From NCBI GenBank assembly GCA_003963435.1, contig RXJC01000209.1, positions 1-64,000 on the forward strand: 64,000 nucleotides of DNA. The letters run 5' to 3'. Origin of the DNA: Bradyrhizobiaceae bacterium (GTDB taxonomy: Bacteria > Pseudomonadota > Alphaproteobacteria > Rhizobiales > Xanthobacteraceae). Under the pieces are notes generated by a model, which was not told the origin of the DNA, did not search any database, and saw only the letters and a list, made by a program, of their open reading frames with translations. Shown in pieces: positions 16,705 to 26,431 of the stretch. A program made the position numbers and the translations under genes. Every line of letters starts with the position of its first letter. Positions within the stretch are counted from its first letter, which is position 1.

Positions 16705-17673
16705 ATGGACCGCGTCATGCTGAGATATCTAATTCGTCGCCTTGTCGCCCTTGTGCCGACGTTCCTGTTAGCGAGCGTTATTGTGTTCTCGGCCATTCGC
16801 CTGATACCGGGAAACACGATCGACATGATGATGTCGCAGAACGACATCTCGGCCAGCGTCCAGACCCGCGAAGATCTTATCAAGGCACTCGGGCTCGATC
16901 AGCCGGTCCTTGTACAATATTGGCACTGGATCAGCTCGATTGTGTTCCACGGAGATTTCGGTCGCTCGCTTTGGACGGGAGATAGCGTCACCCGCCTCGT
17001 CGCCGAGCGCATGCCGATTACTCTGTATCTAGGCGTGCTGGCCATGATATTCGCGCTCTTGATCGCGCTGCCCGTCGGGATCATCTCGGCGATCCGGCAA
17101 AACAAGCCGGTCGATTATCTCGGCCGTGTCTTTGCCATCACGGCCCTGTCCGTCCCGCCTTTTTGGCTCGGGACATTAGTGGTGGTCGTGCCGGCGATGC
17201 TCTGGGGGATCGCTCCGACCGTGCAATATGTTCGGCTGACCGACGATCCCCTCCTTAGCCTCCGCCAGATGGTGCCGCCCGCCATCGTCCTCGGCATCGC
17301 CTTGTCGGGAGTGACGATGCGGATGACCCGCACCATGGTCCTCGAAGTCATGCGCCAGGATTATGTCCGTACAGCTTGGAGCAAGGGTCTCGACGAGCGG
17401 ACGGTCGTCCTGCGCCATGTCCTCAAAAACGCGCTTCTGCCGGTCATAACCATCGTCGGGTTGCAGTTGCCCCTGCTGATCGGTGGCGCGGTCGTGATTG
17501 AGCAGATCTTCGTGATCTCCGGTATGGGCCAACTACTCCTGATGGCGGTGTCGCAGCGGGACTATCCGGTCATTACGGGCATCTTTCTTCTCGTGGGCGT
17601 CGGCGTAATGACGATCAACCTGCTCGTCGACATCAGCTACGCCCTCCTAGATCCCAAGATTCGTCAGGGCTGA
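16705..17673 (+). CDS. ABC transporter permease, dipeptide/oligopeptide type (DppB-like)
   Basis: 322 residues with six predicted membrane helices. It starts with the MLRYLIRRLVALVPTFLLAS signature of this class, has GDFGRSLWTG in the first periplasmic loop, and carries the EAA loop with RQDYVRTAWSKGL. It forms the inner-membrane channel with the permease at 17678. An in-frame ATG at 16717 is an alternative start. First gene of a five-gene importer operon. Because it shares a predicted regulator with catabolic genes, the substrate is more likely a pathway compound than a peptide. Confidence 0.88.
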   Translation: MDRVMLRYLIRRLVALVPTFLLASVIVFSAIRLIPGNTIDMMMSQNDISASVQTREDLIKALGLDQPVLVQYWHWISSIVFHGDFGRSLWTGDSVTRLVAERMPITLYLGVLAMIFALLIALPVGIISAIRQNKPVDYLGRVFAITALSVPPFWLGTLVVVVPAMLWGIAPTVQYVRLTDDPLLSLRQMVPPAIVLGIALSGVTMRMTRTMVLEVMRQDYVRTAWSKGLDERTVVLRHVLKNALLPVITIVGLQLPLLIGGAVVIEQIFVISGMGQLLLMAVSQRDYPVITGIFLLVGVGVMTINLLVDISYALLDPKIRQG

Positions 17674-17677
17674 ACGC

Positions 17678-18580
17678 ATGACTATCGAGTCACCTCTGAA
17701 GATCGAAACAGGTCCCGGGCGAGGCGCTTGGGCAGCACCCGTCAGGACTTTCTTCAGTCGCCTTTTTAAGCAGGATATCCTCGGAACGGTTTGCGCCGGC
17801 CTTCTCGCCGCGATCGTGGTCTGCGCACTCTTGGCACCTTGGATCGCACCGTACGACTTCGACGCGATCGACCTTACATCGCTGATGCAAGGGCCGTCCT
17901 GGTCGCACCACCTCGGCACAGACGAACTCGGACGCGACATCCTCAGCCGCATCATCTATGGAGCCCGTACTTCCGTTATCGTCTGTATCACCGCCGCGCT
18001 GCTATCGCTCGCCCTATCGGTCACGCTCGGGGTTCTGTCCGGGTATTTCGGCGGACGTCTCGATGCCCTGGTTCAGCGGTTCGTCGATACCTGGCAGAGC
18101 TTTCCCGACCTAATCGTGCTGATCGCGGGCGTCGCGGTTCTCGGCCCCGGGATCGTGCAGATCATCGCCCTCCTCGGCATCCTCTACGGCGTTGCCGGTT
18201 CGCGCATCGTACGCGGCGCGGTCCTGTCGGCGCGCGAGCAACTGTACGTGCAGGCGGGCCATTCCTTCGGCGCCGGTAACTGGCACATTATTCTCCGGCA
18301 CATCCTGCCGACGATCGCCGCGCCCCTCATCGTGCTTTACACCACGCGCCTCGGCGGCGTGATCCTGGCCGAATCGAGTCTCAGCTTCCTTGGTCTTGGT
18401 GTGCCACCGCCCGCACCCGCGTGGGGCCGTATGCTGAGCGATGCCCGCCCTTACATGTTCGAGAACGTCTGGATGGTCGCGGCCCCTGGCCTCGCGATAA
18501 CTCTGATCGTTTTTTGCGTGAACATCTTCGGAGACTCTCTCCGCGATCTTCTCGATCCACGCGGAATAGTGCGCAATTGA
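17678..18580 (+). CDS. ABC transporter permease, DppC-like
   Basis: 300 residues with an N-terminal cytoplasmic tail followed by about six helices. Typical features are the THDLGTDELGRD-like segment (HHLGTDELGRDILSRIIYGAR), an EAA loop with EQLYVQAGHSFGAG, and ESSLSFLGLGVPPPAPAWGRML. Partner of the DppB-like permease, which ends four bases upstream. Confidence 0.88.
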   Translation: MTIESPLKIETGPGRGAWAAPVRTFFSRLFKQDILGTVCAGLLAAIVVCALLAPWIAPYDFDAIDLTSLMQGPSWSHHLGTDELGRDILSRIIYGARTSVIVCITAALLSLALSVTLGVLSGYFGGRLDALVQRFVDTWQSFPDLIVLIAGVAVLGPGIVQIIALLGILYGVAGSRIVRGAVLSAREQLYVQAGHSFGAGNWHIILRHILPTIAAPLIVLYTTRLGGVILAESSLSFLGLGVPPPAPAWGRMLSDARPYMFENVWMVAAPGLAITLIVFCVNIFGDSLRDLLDPRGIVRN

Positions 18581-18613
18581 GCGAAAAACCATAACACTAA
18601 GGAGGAGCAAGGA

Positions 18614-20311
18614 ATGGTAGGCCGACATCTCGGAACTATGGCGGTTATCGCGCTCGGGACTGTGATTGCGACCCAAGCCGTGAGCGCCCAGGAACCCAAA
18701 TACGGTGGCACGCTGACCATCGTTCCTTACTCCCCGGGGATTGCGGCGTTGTCGTGGGATCCCGCCGACTGGAACTGGAAGGTCTCTATCGATGCTGGGC
18801 CCTACATGGAGCAGTTGATGGTGGGCGATCTAAGCAAAGGCGTACGTGGCGGCGGGAAGAACAACTTTTTCAGCGAGGCCTGGCTCAGCGACGACGTGCT
18901 GCGCGGCGAACTCGCAGAGAGCTGGGAGGTCGTCGACAAACCGCTCTCGATCGTTATCAACCTGCGCAAGAACGTGAAATGGCAGGCCTGCAAAGGCATC
19001 ATGGAAGCGCGCGACTTTACCGCCAAAGACGTCGTGTTCGCGTATAACCGTCTCGTCGCTAGTCCGAAGGCGAACAAAGTCTATTTTTCCTTCATCGACA
19101 GGGCCGAGGAGACGGGACCGCACCAGGTGACCTTCTTCCTGAAGGAGTACAACTCGGAGTGGAAGTACCGCCTCGGCTACGGCTATTACGCCGGCATCTA
19201 TCCCAAAGAGATCACGGAGGCCCCTAACGGCGGTGCTGGCAACTGGCAGAATGCCTGCGGCACGGGTCCCTTCCGGTTGACGCGGTATGAGGCCGGGGCC
19301 TTCGGGGATTATCAGGCTAACAAGGAGTACTGGGACCGCGAGACGATCGACGGCAAACCTTACAAGATCCCATTCGTCGATAACCTTGTGATGCGGACGA
19401 TCGGGGATTCACAGACACGCCTAGCCGCCTTCCGCACCGGCAAGATCGATGTCATGGCGAATATCAACTGGGACGAACTCAAGTCACTGGCGCCGATCCA
19501 AGATAAAATCAAAGTCATCGAACACCCCGACTATGCGGGTGAGGCACTGGCAATGCGGGTCGATGCACCACCCTTCGACAACCCGAAGGTGCGTCTCGCC
19601 TTGAATCTCGCGGTCGACCGGGCCGCCATCTCGAAGCAGATCTATGGCGGCCACGCCGACTTTCCGCACCTGCCGATGGACGAAACTTGGGAAGGCTATT
19701 TCACGCCGCCCGAAAAGATGCCGAACGATGCCCGGGAGGTTCTCCAGTACGATCCGGCCAAGGCCAAGAAGCTCCTCGCCGAAGCGGGTCTTGCGAATGG
19801 TTTCGAGTTCAAGGCACAGGTTCCGAGCTTCCCTGAGCAGCTAAAGAAAGCGCAGATTGTAGCCGGATATCTGTCGGCAATCGGCGTAAAGATGACCATC
19901 GAGCCAAAGGAGTATGGAGCGTTTCTCAGTCTGATGACCACCGGCAAGCACGGCCCCGGCTATTGGCATTTCGCAGGCATGAGCAATCCGACGGCCTCAA
20001 TCGAGAAACTGTACCGGTCCTCTTCCGTCTGGAATTCGGCCCGCGTCAACGACCCGAAGGTCGATGCGGCACTCGACACCATCCAGCAGGAGAGGGACCC
20101 GGACAAGGTCAAGAAGGGCGTCGCCGCGCTCACCAATGAGATGACCGCGCGAGCGCCATTCCTGTTTCTGCCCAGGCCGCGCTCGTTCACGGTATGGTGG
20201 CCGTGGGTCAAGAATTACTATGGTGAGATTTCGGTCTCCGCTCGGCGTGATGCGCCGGTCTGGGCGCGCGCTTGGATCGATCAGGATCTAAAGAAGTCGA
20301 TGGGCTTCTGA
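18614..20311 (+). CDS. Periplasmic substrate-binding protein, family 5 (DppA/OppA type)
   Basis: 565 residues, preceded by a strong AAGGAGGAGCAAGGA site. A signal peptide ends at about AVSA-QEPKYGG, followed by the family 5 start YGGTLTI. It shows ESWEVVDKPLSIVINLRKNVKW and the conserved KVRLALNLAVDR segment. It captures the substrate in the periplasm and delivers it to the permeases encoded upstream. The family also binds opines, glycosides and aromatic conjugates, so a non-peptide ligand is possible. Confidence 0.87.
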   Translation: MVGRHLGTMAVIALGTVIATQAVSAQEPKYGGTLTIVPYSPGIAALSWDPADWNWKVSIDAGPYMEQLMVGDLSKGVRGGGKNNFFSEAWLSDDVLRGELAESWEVVDKPLSIVINLRKNVKWQACKGIMEARDFTAKDVVFAYNRLVASPKANKVYFSFIDRAEETGPHQVTFFLKEYNSEWKYRLGYGYYAGIYPKEITEAPNGGAGNWQNACGTGPFRLTRYEAGAFGDYQANKEYWDRETIDGKPYKIPFVDNLVMRTIGDSQTRLAAFRTGKIDVMANINWDELKSLAPIQDKIKVIEHPDYAGEALAMRVDAPPFDNPKVRLALNLAVDRAAISKQIYGGHADFPHLPMDETWEGYFTPPEKMPNDAREVLQYDPAKAKKLLAEAGLANGFEFKAQVPSFPEQLKKAQIVAGYLSAIGVKMTIEPKEYGAFLSLMTTGKHGPGYWHFAGMSNPTASIEKLYRSSSVWNSARVNDPKVDAALDTIQQERDPDKVKKGVAALTNEMTARAPFLFLPRPRSFTVWWPWVKNYYGEISVSARRDAPVWARAWIDQDLKKSMGF

Positions 20312-20314
20312 TCG

Positions 20315-21313
20315 ATGCACGGAACTTTGGAAATGTCGGGGCCCCCGATACTGGATGTACGCGGGCTCTGCGTGGGCATCTGGTCGGGCAAGACGGAGCT
20401 GAGTGCTGTCGCAGACGTTTCGTTCCGGGCCTATTCAGGCCAGGTCGTGGCGCTCGTAGGCGAAAGCGGCGCGGGCAAGAGCATCACCGCGATGTCGCTC
20501 ACCCATCTACTGCCAATGCCACCGATCAAGATCACGGCCGGCGAAATACGCCTCTCCGGCCGTGATATGCAGACGCAGTCACCAAAACAGATCAGGGACA
20601 TCCGAGGCAACGAGGTCGGCATCGTTTTCCAGGAGCCGATGACAGCGCTGAACCCAAGCCTGCGCATCTGGCGCCAGATCGCCGAGCCGCTGGTGCGTCA
20701 TCGCCGGATGTCCTGGAGCGCCGCCAAAGCGCAGGCGATCTACCTTCTCAAGAAGGTCCGCATCCCGGATGCAGAGACCAAAGCCGAGGCCTATCCTCAC
20801 CAGCTCAGTGGGGGTATGCGCCAGCGTGTCATGGTTGCTATCGCGATCTCCTGCGAGCCAAGACTCATCATCGCGGACGAGCCGACGACAGCACTCGACG
20901 TCACCGTGCAGGCGCAGATTTTGACGCTTCTCACTGACCTTACCCGCGGATTGGGCGGGGCGCTGCTTCTCATCACGCACGATCTCGGCGTCGTGGCGCG
21001 CTACGCCGACTGGGTCAACGTGATGTATGCCGGCCGCATCGTCGAGACAGCGGCGGCCGACGACCTCTATCGCGATGGGCGCCATCCTTATACGCACGCC
21101 CTCCTCGCCTCCGTGCCCAAGATCGTCGGTCCGATCGCTCATCGGCTCGAGTCGATCGCTGGGCAGCCACCCGCCCCCTCCGACGGAACCGGGGGCTGCG
21201 CCTTCGCACCGCGCTGCCCACGTCGGACCGAACGGTGCGACGAACGCCCTCCGCTTAGCGGCGACGAACGCACACGGAACGGCCATCTGTTCGCGTGCTG
21301 GAATCCGCTATGA
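20315..21313 (+). CDS. ABC transporter ATPase, DppD-like
   Basis: 332 residues: Walker A GESGAGKS, Q-loop FQEPMTALNP, signature LSGGMRQR, Walker B LIIADEPTTALD, H-loop ITHDLG, then the C-terminal oligopeptide/dipeptide extension with Cys-rich CAFAPRCPRRTERC. The latter suggests a [4Fe-4S]-binding tail as in some DppD proteins. It begins three bases after the binding-protein stop and overlaps the next ATPase gene by four bases. Confidence 0.88.
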   Translation: MHGTLEMSGPPILDVRGLCVGIWSGKTELSAVADVSFRAYSGQVVALVGESGAGKSITAMSLTHLLPMPPIKITAGEIRLSGRDMQTQSPKQIRDIRGNEVGIVFQEPMTALNPSLRIWRQIAEPLVRHRRMSWSAAKAQAIYLLKKVRIPDAETKAEAYPHQLSGGMRQRVMVAIAISCEPRLIIADEPTTALDVTVQAQILTLLTDLTRGLGGALLLITHDLGVVARYADWVNVMYAGRIVETAAADDLYRDGRHPYTHALLASVPKIVGPIAHRLESIAGQPPAPSDGTGGCAFAPRCPRRTERCDERPPLSGDERTRNGHLFACWNPL

Positions 21314-22350
21314 ACGACGTAGCAACGAATATTCTCGAGGTCTCGGACCTGTGCGTCGACTATGCAAGCACAACCTCTTTCGGCGTAACGGGCGCCCCCT
21401 CCGTTCGAGCTGTCAAGGGCATATCCCTCACACTCCAGCGCGGCGAAACTCTCTCGCTCGTCGGCGAAAGCGGTTGCGGCAAATCCACCACGGCCATGGC
21501 CATACTACAACTGACGCCGCCGAGCGGCGGCCGGGTCGTGTTCGACGGACGCGATATCACGGGCTTCAGTCATCGCCAGATGCGACCGCTAAGGCGTGAG
21601 ATGCAGATCATCTACCAGGATCCGTTCGGGTCGCTAAATCCCCGCATGACAATCGCCGACCTGATCGCCGAACCGATGGCGATTCAGGGCGTCGGCAGAT
21701 CGGGCCACGAGCGCCGCGCGAAGGCTGCCGAACTCCTAGATACGGTCGGAATGGGTACTCGCTTCCTCGACCGCTATCCGCACCAACTCAGCGGCGGCCA
21801 GCGTCAGCGGGTCGCCATCGCGCGCGCCCTGTCACTGCGTCCGAAACTGCTCATCTGTGATGAGCCGGTCTCAGCTCTCGACGTCTCAGTGCAGGCCCAG
21901 GTTCTGAACTTGTTTTCCGACCTCAAGGAGCAGTTCGGCTTGTCCTATCTGTTCATCTCGCACGACCTCGGCGTCGTCCGACACATGAGCGATCGGGTCG
22001 CAGTGATGTATCTCGGACGCATCGTCGAGATCGCGACGCGCGACGACCTCTACGGCGAACCGCTCCATCCCTACACGCGCATTCTTCTCGATGCGGTAGC
22101 GGTGCCGGACCCGCAAATCGAGCGCGCCCGCGATCACGTGCTCCTTCAGGGCGAGGTGCCGAGCGTCGCCACCCCCCCGCCCGGCTGTCCATTTCACCCT
22201 CGCTGTCAGTCCGCCATGCCGGTCTGCAGCCGCGAAATTCCGCCGCTGCGGTTGCACGGCAATCGGCAGATCGCCTGCCATCTGTATGATGAGACAGCAG
22301 CCAATAAGGCAATCGAAGCCGCGATGGACGGAAATGGCAATCCAAACTAG
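21310..22350 (+). CDS. ABC transporter ATPase, DppF-like
   Basis: 346 residues from ATG 21310, which overlaps the upstream stop as ATGA; a GTG at 21295 would add five residues. It has Walker A GESGCGKS, signature LSGGQRQR, Walker B LLICDEPVSALD, and the Cys-containing tail CPFHPRCQSAMPVC. It pairs with the DppD-like subunit as the second ATPase. Last gene of the rightward importer operon, convergent with the glcF-like gene 27 bp away. Confidence 0.88.
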   Translation: MNDVATNILEVSDLCVDYASTTSFGVTGAPSVRAVKGISLTLQRGETLSLVGESGCGKSTTAMAILQLTPPSGGRVVFDGRDITGFSHRQMRPLRREMQIIYQDPFGSLNPRMTIADLIAEPMAIQGVGRSGHERRAKAAELLDTVGMGTRFLDRYPHQLSGGQRQRVAIARALSLRPKLLICDEPVSALDVSVQAQVLNLFSDLKEQFGLSYLFISHDLGVVRHMSDRVAVMYLGRIVEIATRDDLYGEPLHPYTRILLDAVAVPDPQIERARDHVLLQGEVPSVATPPPGCPFHPRCQSAMPVCSREIPPLRLHGNRQIACHLYDETAANKAIEAAMDGNGNPN

Positions 22351-22377
22351 GACGTCAGAGCGGTCGCTTGTCCGCAC

Positions 22378-23685
22378 CTAGCCCAAGCACCCCTTTAGGA
22401 CGTCAGGCAACGGGCCGCCCATCGCCCAATCGACCAACTCCACCGTGTGGACGACTGGAATGCGTGTTCCAGCACCAATCTGCGTTATGCAGCCGAGATT
22501 TCCACTCGCAATGATTTGCGGTTTGACCTTCTCAATGTTGGTGACCTTTCGTGCGCGCAGTCGATTGGCGATCTCAGGCTGCAGTACGTTGTATGTTCCG
22601 GCGGAGCCGCAACATATGTGGCCTTCCGGTACTTCTCTCACTACAAACCCCATTCGCCTCAAAAGTGACTTCGGCTGATCTCTAACCTGCTGTCCATGCT
22701 GCATCGAGCATGCCGAATGGTAAGCCACGACCTGGCCGGTAGTCCGAACACCGTCTTGAAGCGGTAATTCATGCAAGAATTCTGTGATGTCCCGCGCTAG
22801 AGCCGAGATCCGTACGGCTTTCTGAGCGTAGGCGTTATCGTTGCGAAGTAGGAAGCCATAATCTTTAATGACCGTTCCGCAACCGGACGTCGTAACCACG
22901 ATGGCGTCGAGGCCGCCGTTCTCGATTTCGCGTGTCCATACATCCACGTTGTGTCGAGCCGCATCCAGCGCCCGACTTTCGTATCCCAAGTGCTGCACGA
23001 GAGCTCCGCAGCACCCTTCGTCGATCGGTTGAACTACTTCGATACCGTGACGCGTCAACAACCGGATTGCAGCCTCGTTGATGTTCTGGCCGAGGACCTG
23101 CTGGGCACATCCGCTCAGAAGCGCAACCCGACCGCGCGGCCTATCGACGGTCGCGCCCGGTAACCTTCGGGTCGGCCTTCTTCGCTTGAATGACGACGAA
23201 AGTTCAATCATCGCGGCGAGTTGCGCGCCGCCGGGAAGATTGGCGAGCCACTTTCTGATCGGCCTGCTCACGGTAGCCACGCGTAAAGCCAACCTAAGTC
23301 GGCCCGGAAACGGCAGCACCTTCGCCAACATGCCTCGAAGCAACCGATCAGGCAGAGGACGCGTATAGGTTCGGGCGATATGGGCTCGCGCGTGATCGAC
23401 CAGGTGCATGTAGTGCACGCCGGACGGACAGGTCGTCATGCAGGAAAGACACGTCAGACATCGATCGATATGCTCGACGACCTGAGGGGTCGCCGGCTTT
23501 TCCTCCTCCAACATGTCCTTGATCAGATAGATGCGCCCGCGCGGACTGTCCGCTTCGTCACCAAGAAGCAGATATGTCGGGCATGTCGCAGTACAAAAGC
23601 CGCAATGCACACAGGCACGGAGGATTTTTTCTGACTCGCTTACATGTGCATCGGCCAAGGCCGTCAGCGAGAAGTTTGTTTGCAT
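22378..23685 (-). CDS. glcF: Glycolate-oxidase-like iron-sulfur subunit (GlcF)
   Basis: 435 residues. Two ferredoxin-type [4Fe-4S] motifs occur: C25-x2-C28-x2-C31-x3-C35 and C76-x2-C79-x2-C82-x3-C86. Two CCG (DUF224-type) domains follow, with GCCGALVQHLG and ICCGSAGTYN. It accepts electrons from the flavin subunits and delivers them to the membrane quinone pool. Last gene of the glcDEF-like group, cotranscribed leftward from glcE with a 16-bp gap. In this island the true substrate may be a glycolate-like pathway intermediate. Confidence 0.87.
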   Translation of the reverse strand: MQTNFSLTALADAHVSESEKILRACVHCGFCTATCPTYLLLGDEADSPRGRIYLIKDMLEEEKPATPQVVEHIDRCLTCLSCMTTCPSGVHYMHLVDHARAHIARTYTRPLPDRLLRGMLAKVLPFPGRLRLALRVATVSRPIRKWLANLPGGAQLAAMIELSSSFKRRRPTRRLPGATVDRPRGRVALLSGCAQQVLGQNINEAAIRLLTRHGIEVVQPIDEGCCGALVQHLGYESRALDAARHNVDVWTREIENGGLDAIVVTTSGCGTVIKDYGFLLRNDNAYAQKAVRISALARDITEFLHELPLQDGVRTTGQVVAYHSACSMQHGQQVRDQPKSLLRRMGFVVREVPEGHICCGSAGTYNVLQPEIANRLRARKVTNIEKVKPQIIASGNLGCITQIGAGTRIPVVHTVELVDWAMGGPLPDVLKGCLG

Positions 23686-23701
23686 ACCAGTCCGCCTCGC
23701 C

Positions 23702-24895
23702 TCAGATACCGGCGTACATCCTGCCGAAATTTAGAACGCGGTCAGGATCGAAAGATTTCTTGATTTCCTGCGTCAACTTGAGCACCGCAGGAGGAAGCGG
23801 CTCGAACACATCGATCCTGCGGCGAATCTCCGATGAAGCCCGTACGAGTGTGGCGTGCCCACCGGTATTGACCATAGCTTCCCGAACGACCGACGCTCCC
23901 GCATCGTCAGCGCCCACGACCGCGAGCCACACGAGACCACCGCCCCAGTCGTAGAAATACCGCACGCCGAGTTTTCGCCGGATGTCAGCAAGAGCACGCG
24001 GCGCTTTGGAGGGGGCCAAGGACAACCGCCAAATGGAACGATCCATTGGCTGAGCCAGCCAGTGCGCGTCGCGGATGCGCAACCAAAAGTTTGCGCTTTC
24101 ATCCCCTTCGATCAGGTCGGGCAGCCCAAAGGAGCACCAGAGCCTGGCAAGTTCGCGGGATCCGTAGGCTACCGAGCCCTCGGACCCCTCTAGTCGAACG
24201 ATCGTAGTCGAGTCCGACCCAATACTCGCCGGGATATGCGCCGCCGCCGAGACCGCGAAAGTCGACCCGAGCGCTGCGGTTAGCGCCGAAATCGCTGTCA
24301 TGTCGTCCAAGCCGCGCAATCCCAGCGATAGGGAACGCGCCGGCTTCGGCAACACCTTGAAGATGGCTTCGCTCAAAACGCCGAGCGTGCCCCACGCACC
24401 GCAGGTCAGCTTGACCAAATCGAGCCCGGTGACATTCTTCATCACGCGCCCGCCGGATTTCACGATGTCTCCGCGGCCCGTGACCAAGCGAACGCCGATC
24501 AGGCTGTCGCGACAAGCTCCGACCGCGACACGACGCGGACCCGAAACATTCCCGGCGACAATACCTCCGATTGTCGGCTCTGCGCTCGTCCCGAACAACA
24601 CACGATGATCCATCGGCTCGAACGGAAGCATCTGGTTGTGCTTGGCGAGCATCCGATCGATTTCGGAAACCGGCGTTCCAGGCAAAGCACCGATGACGAG
24701 CTCTGTCGGCTCATAAAGTGAAACTCCGCGCATGCGCTCGGTCGTTAGAGGCATAGCGTATCCACCCAGCGGTCGGCCCATCGCCGACTTGGAGCCGGCG
24801 CCGCGCACGACGAGAGGCATCTTTGCTGTAGCCGCATCCTTGATGGCAGACGACAGTCCGCACTCGTCGCGCGGCTTATAGCAATCGGTCATCAC
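23702..24895 (-). CDS. glcE: Glycolate-oxidase-like FAD subunit (GlcE)
   Basis: 397 residues, one FAD_binding_4 domain: VVRGAGSKSAMGRPLGG, then GGIVAGNVSGPRRVAVGACRDSLIG and KNVTGLDLVKLTCGAWGTLGVL, which is the GlcE signature. It forms a heterotrimer with GlcD and GlcF that oxidises glycolate to glyoxylate. It starts 12 bp after glcD. Confidence 0.86.
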   Translation of the reverse strand: MMTDCYKPRDECGLSSAIKDAATAKMPLVVRGAGSKSAMGRPLGGYAMPLTTERMRGVSLYEPTELVIGALPGTPVSEIDRMLAKHNQMLPFEPMDHRVLFGTSAEPTIGGIVAGNVSGPRRVAVGACRDSLIGVRLVTGRGDIVKSGGRVMKNVTGLDLVKLTCGAWGTLGVLSEAIFKVLPKPARSLSLGLRGLDDMTAISALTAALGSTFAVSAAAHIPASIGSDSTTIVRLEGSEGSVAYGSRELARLWCSFGLPDLIEGDESANFWLRIRDAHWLAQPMDRSIWRLSLAPSKAPRALADIRRKLGVRYFYDWGGGLVWLAVVGADDAGASVVREAMVNTGGHATLVRASSEIRRRIDVFEPLPPAVLKLTQEIKKSFDPDRVLNFGRMYAGI

Positions 24896-24907
24896 ACTCC
24901 CGTCACC

Positions 24908-26344
24908 CTAACCTTGACATCGAAAATCGAGGGGAAACACCTTATCCGTATTGAGCAGCCATCGCGGATCGAACGCGGCGCGCACCCGAATCTGTTGAGC
25001 CAGATCGGCATCGTCAAACTGGCAGCGCATTAGATCACGCTTCTCGATACCGACACCGTGCTCGCCCGTCAGGCACCCACCAACTTCAACGCAGAGCCTG
25101 AGAATGTCATCTCCCGCTGCTTCCGCCTTCGACTGCTGCGACGGATCGTTCGCGTTGTAGAGGATGAGCGGATGCATGTTGCCGTCACCGGCATGGAAAA
25201 CATTCGCGACACGCAATCCGTGTCGCTGTACGATCTTGGAGATCTCCGCCAAAACGTACGACAGCTTGCCGGTCGGCACCGTGCCGTCCATGCACAAATA
25301 GTCAGCGACTCGCCCGGTCGCACCGAAAGCCGACTTCCGCCCCTTCCAGATTGCCGCCGTCTCAATTGCCGACCTGCTCTCGCGCACTGTCGTCGCACCA
25401 TTCGCACGAGCGATGGCGGTGATGTCCGCCAGCGTCGCGTCCATCTCGGCGTCGGACCCTTCGACCTCTACAATCAGAAGGGCCTCGACATCGAGCGGAT
25501 AGCCGGCCTTGGCGAAGGCCTCGCAGATCTCGATGGCGGCCTTGTCCATGTATTCGATGGCTACGGGAATGATACCGGCGGCAATGACGTCCGCAACCGC
25601 CTTGCCCGCTCCCTCGCAAGACGGGAAACCGAACAGAACCGGGCGCGCTCCCTCGGCCGATTTCAGAATTCGGAGGGTCGCTTCGGTCACTATCCCGAGC
25701 TGCCCCTCGGAGCCGACGACCAGGCCCAGCAGATCGAGTCCAGCGCTATCGAGATAGTCACCGCCGAGATCGATGATCGATCCATCGATCAGTACCATCC
25801 TTACGCCGAGGAGGTTATTGGTCGTGACTCCATACTTCAGGCAATGCGCGCCTCCGGAGTTGTTGGCAATGTTGCCTCCGATCGTGCAGGCAAGTTGAGA
25901 GGAAGGGTCTGGCGCATAGAAGAAGCCGTTCTCCGCCACCACCGCCGTTACGCTCAAATTTGTGACTCCCGCTTCGACGCGGATGAAGCGGTCATCGTAG
26001 TTGACCGCGAGCACCCGATTCATCTTTGAAAGTCCGAGAACGACGGCGTCTTCACTCGGAATTGCCCCGCCGGCGAGAGACGTACCTGCGCCGCGCGGCA
26101 CGACCTTGACGCCGGTGTCGTGACAGTATTTCAAAACGGCACTCACCTCTTCGGTCGTCTTCGGTAGGACGACGGCGAGCGGCATCTTGCGATAGGCCGT
26201 CAACGCATCTGTCTCATAAGCCCGACACTCGTCCGTCGACGTTATTAGCCCAGCGGGGTCAACAAGGCGGGTTAGATCGTTTATGATTGAATCTCGGCGC
26301 GCGAGGATTTCTCGATTTGGTTCGGTGAACCTAATTTTGCTCAT
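24908..26344 (-). CDS. glcD: Glycolate-oxidase-like FAD catalytic subunit (GlcD)
   Basis: 478 residues. The FAD domain shows PRGAGTSLAGGAIP and CTIGGNIANNSGGAHCLKYGVT, and the C-terminal FAD-linked oxidase domain has the catalytic-site HAGDGNMHPLI and GEHGVGIEK motifs. It oxidises glycolate or related 2-hydroxyacids. It heads the glcDEF group and follows the VOC gene by 87 bp in the same leftward direction. A pathway that releases two-carbon units (ethers, polyethoxylates or side chains) would feed it; that link is inference. Confidence 0.87.
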   Translation of the reverse strand: MSKIRFTEPNREILARRDSIINDLTRLVDPAGLITSTDECRAYETDALTAYRKMPLAVVLPKTTEEVSAVLKYCHDTGVKVVPRGAGTSLAGGAIPSEDAVVLGLSKMNRVLAVNYDDRFIRVEAGVTNLSVTAVVAENGFFYAPDPSSQLACTIGGNIANNSGGAHCLKYGVTTNNLLGVRMVLIDGSIIDLGGDYLDSAGLDLLGLVVGSEGQLGIVTEATLRILKSAEGARPVLFGFPSCEGAGKAVADVIAAGIIPVAIEYMDKAAIEICEAFAKAGYPLDVEALLIVEVEGSDAEMDATLADITAIARANGATTVRESRSAIETAAIWKGRKSAFGATGRVADYLCMDGTVPTGKLSYVLAEISKIVQRHGLRVANVFHAGDGNMHPLILYNANDPSQQSKAEAAGDDILRLCVEVGGCLTGEHGVGIEKRDLMRCQFDDADLAQQIRVRAAFDPRWLLNTDKVFPLDFRCQG

Positions 26345-26431
26345 CGTATCCTCGTCATCGGATATTTTTCCGATGGGTCAGTCGCGGCCTGATGCAATCG
26401 ACATAAGCCCGACGCATCCACCATCGAGCTT

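Noticed and set aside
25058..26029. 323-codon frame antisense to glcD
   Set aside because: Shadow frame; GlcD has all family motifs.
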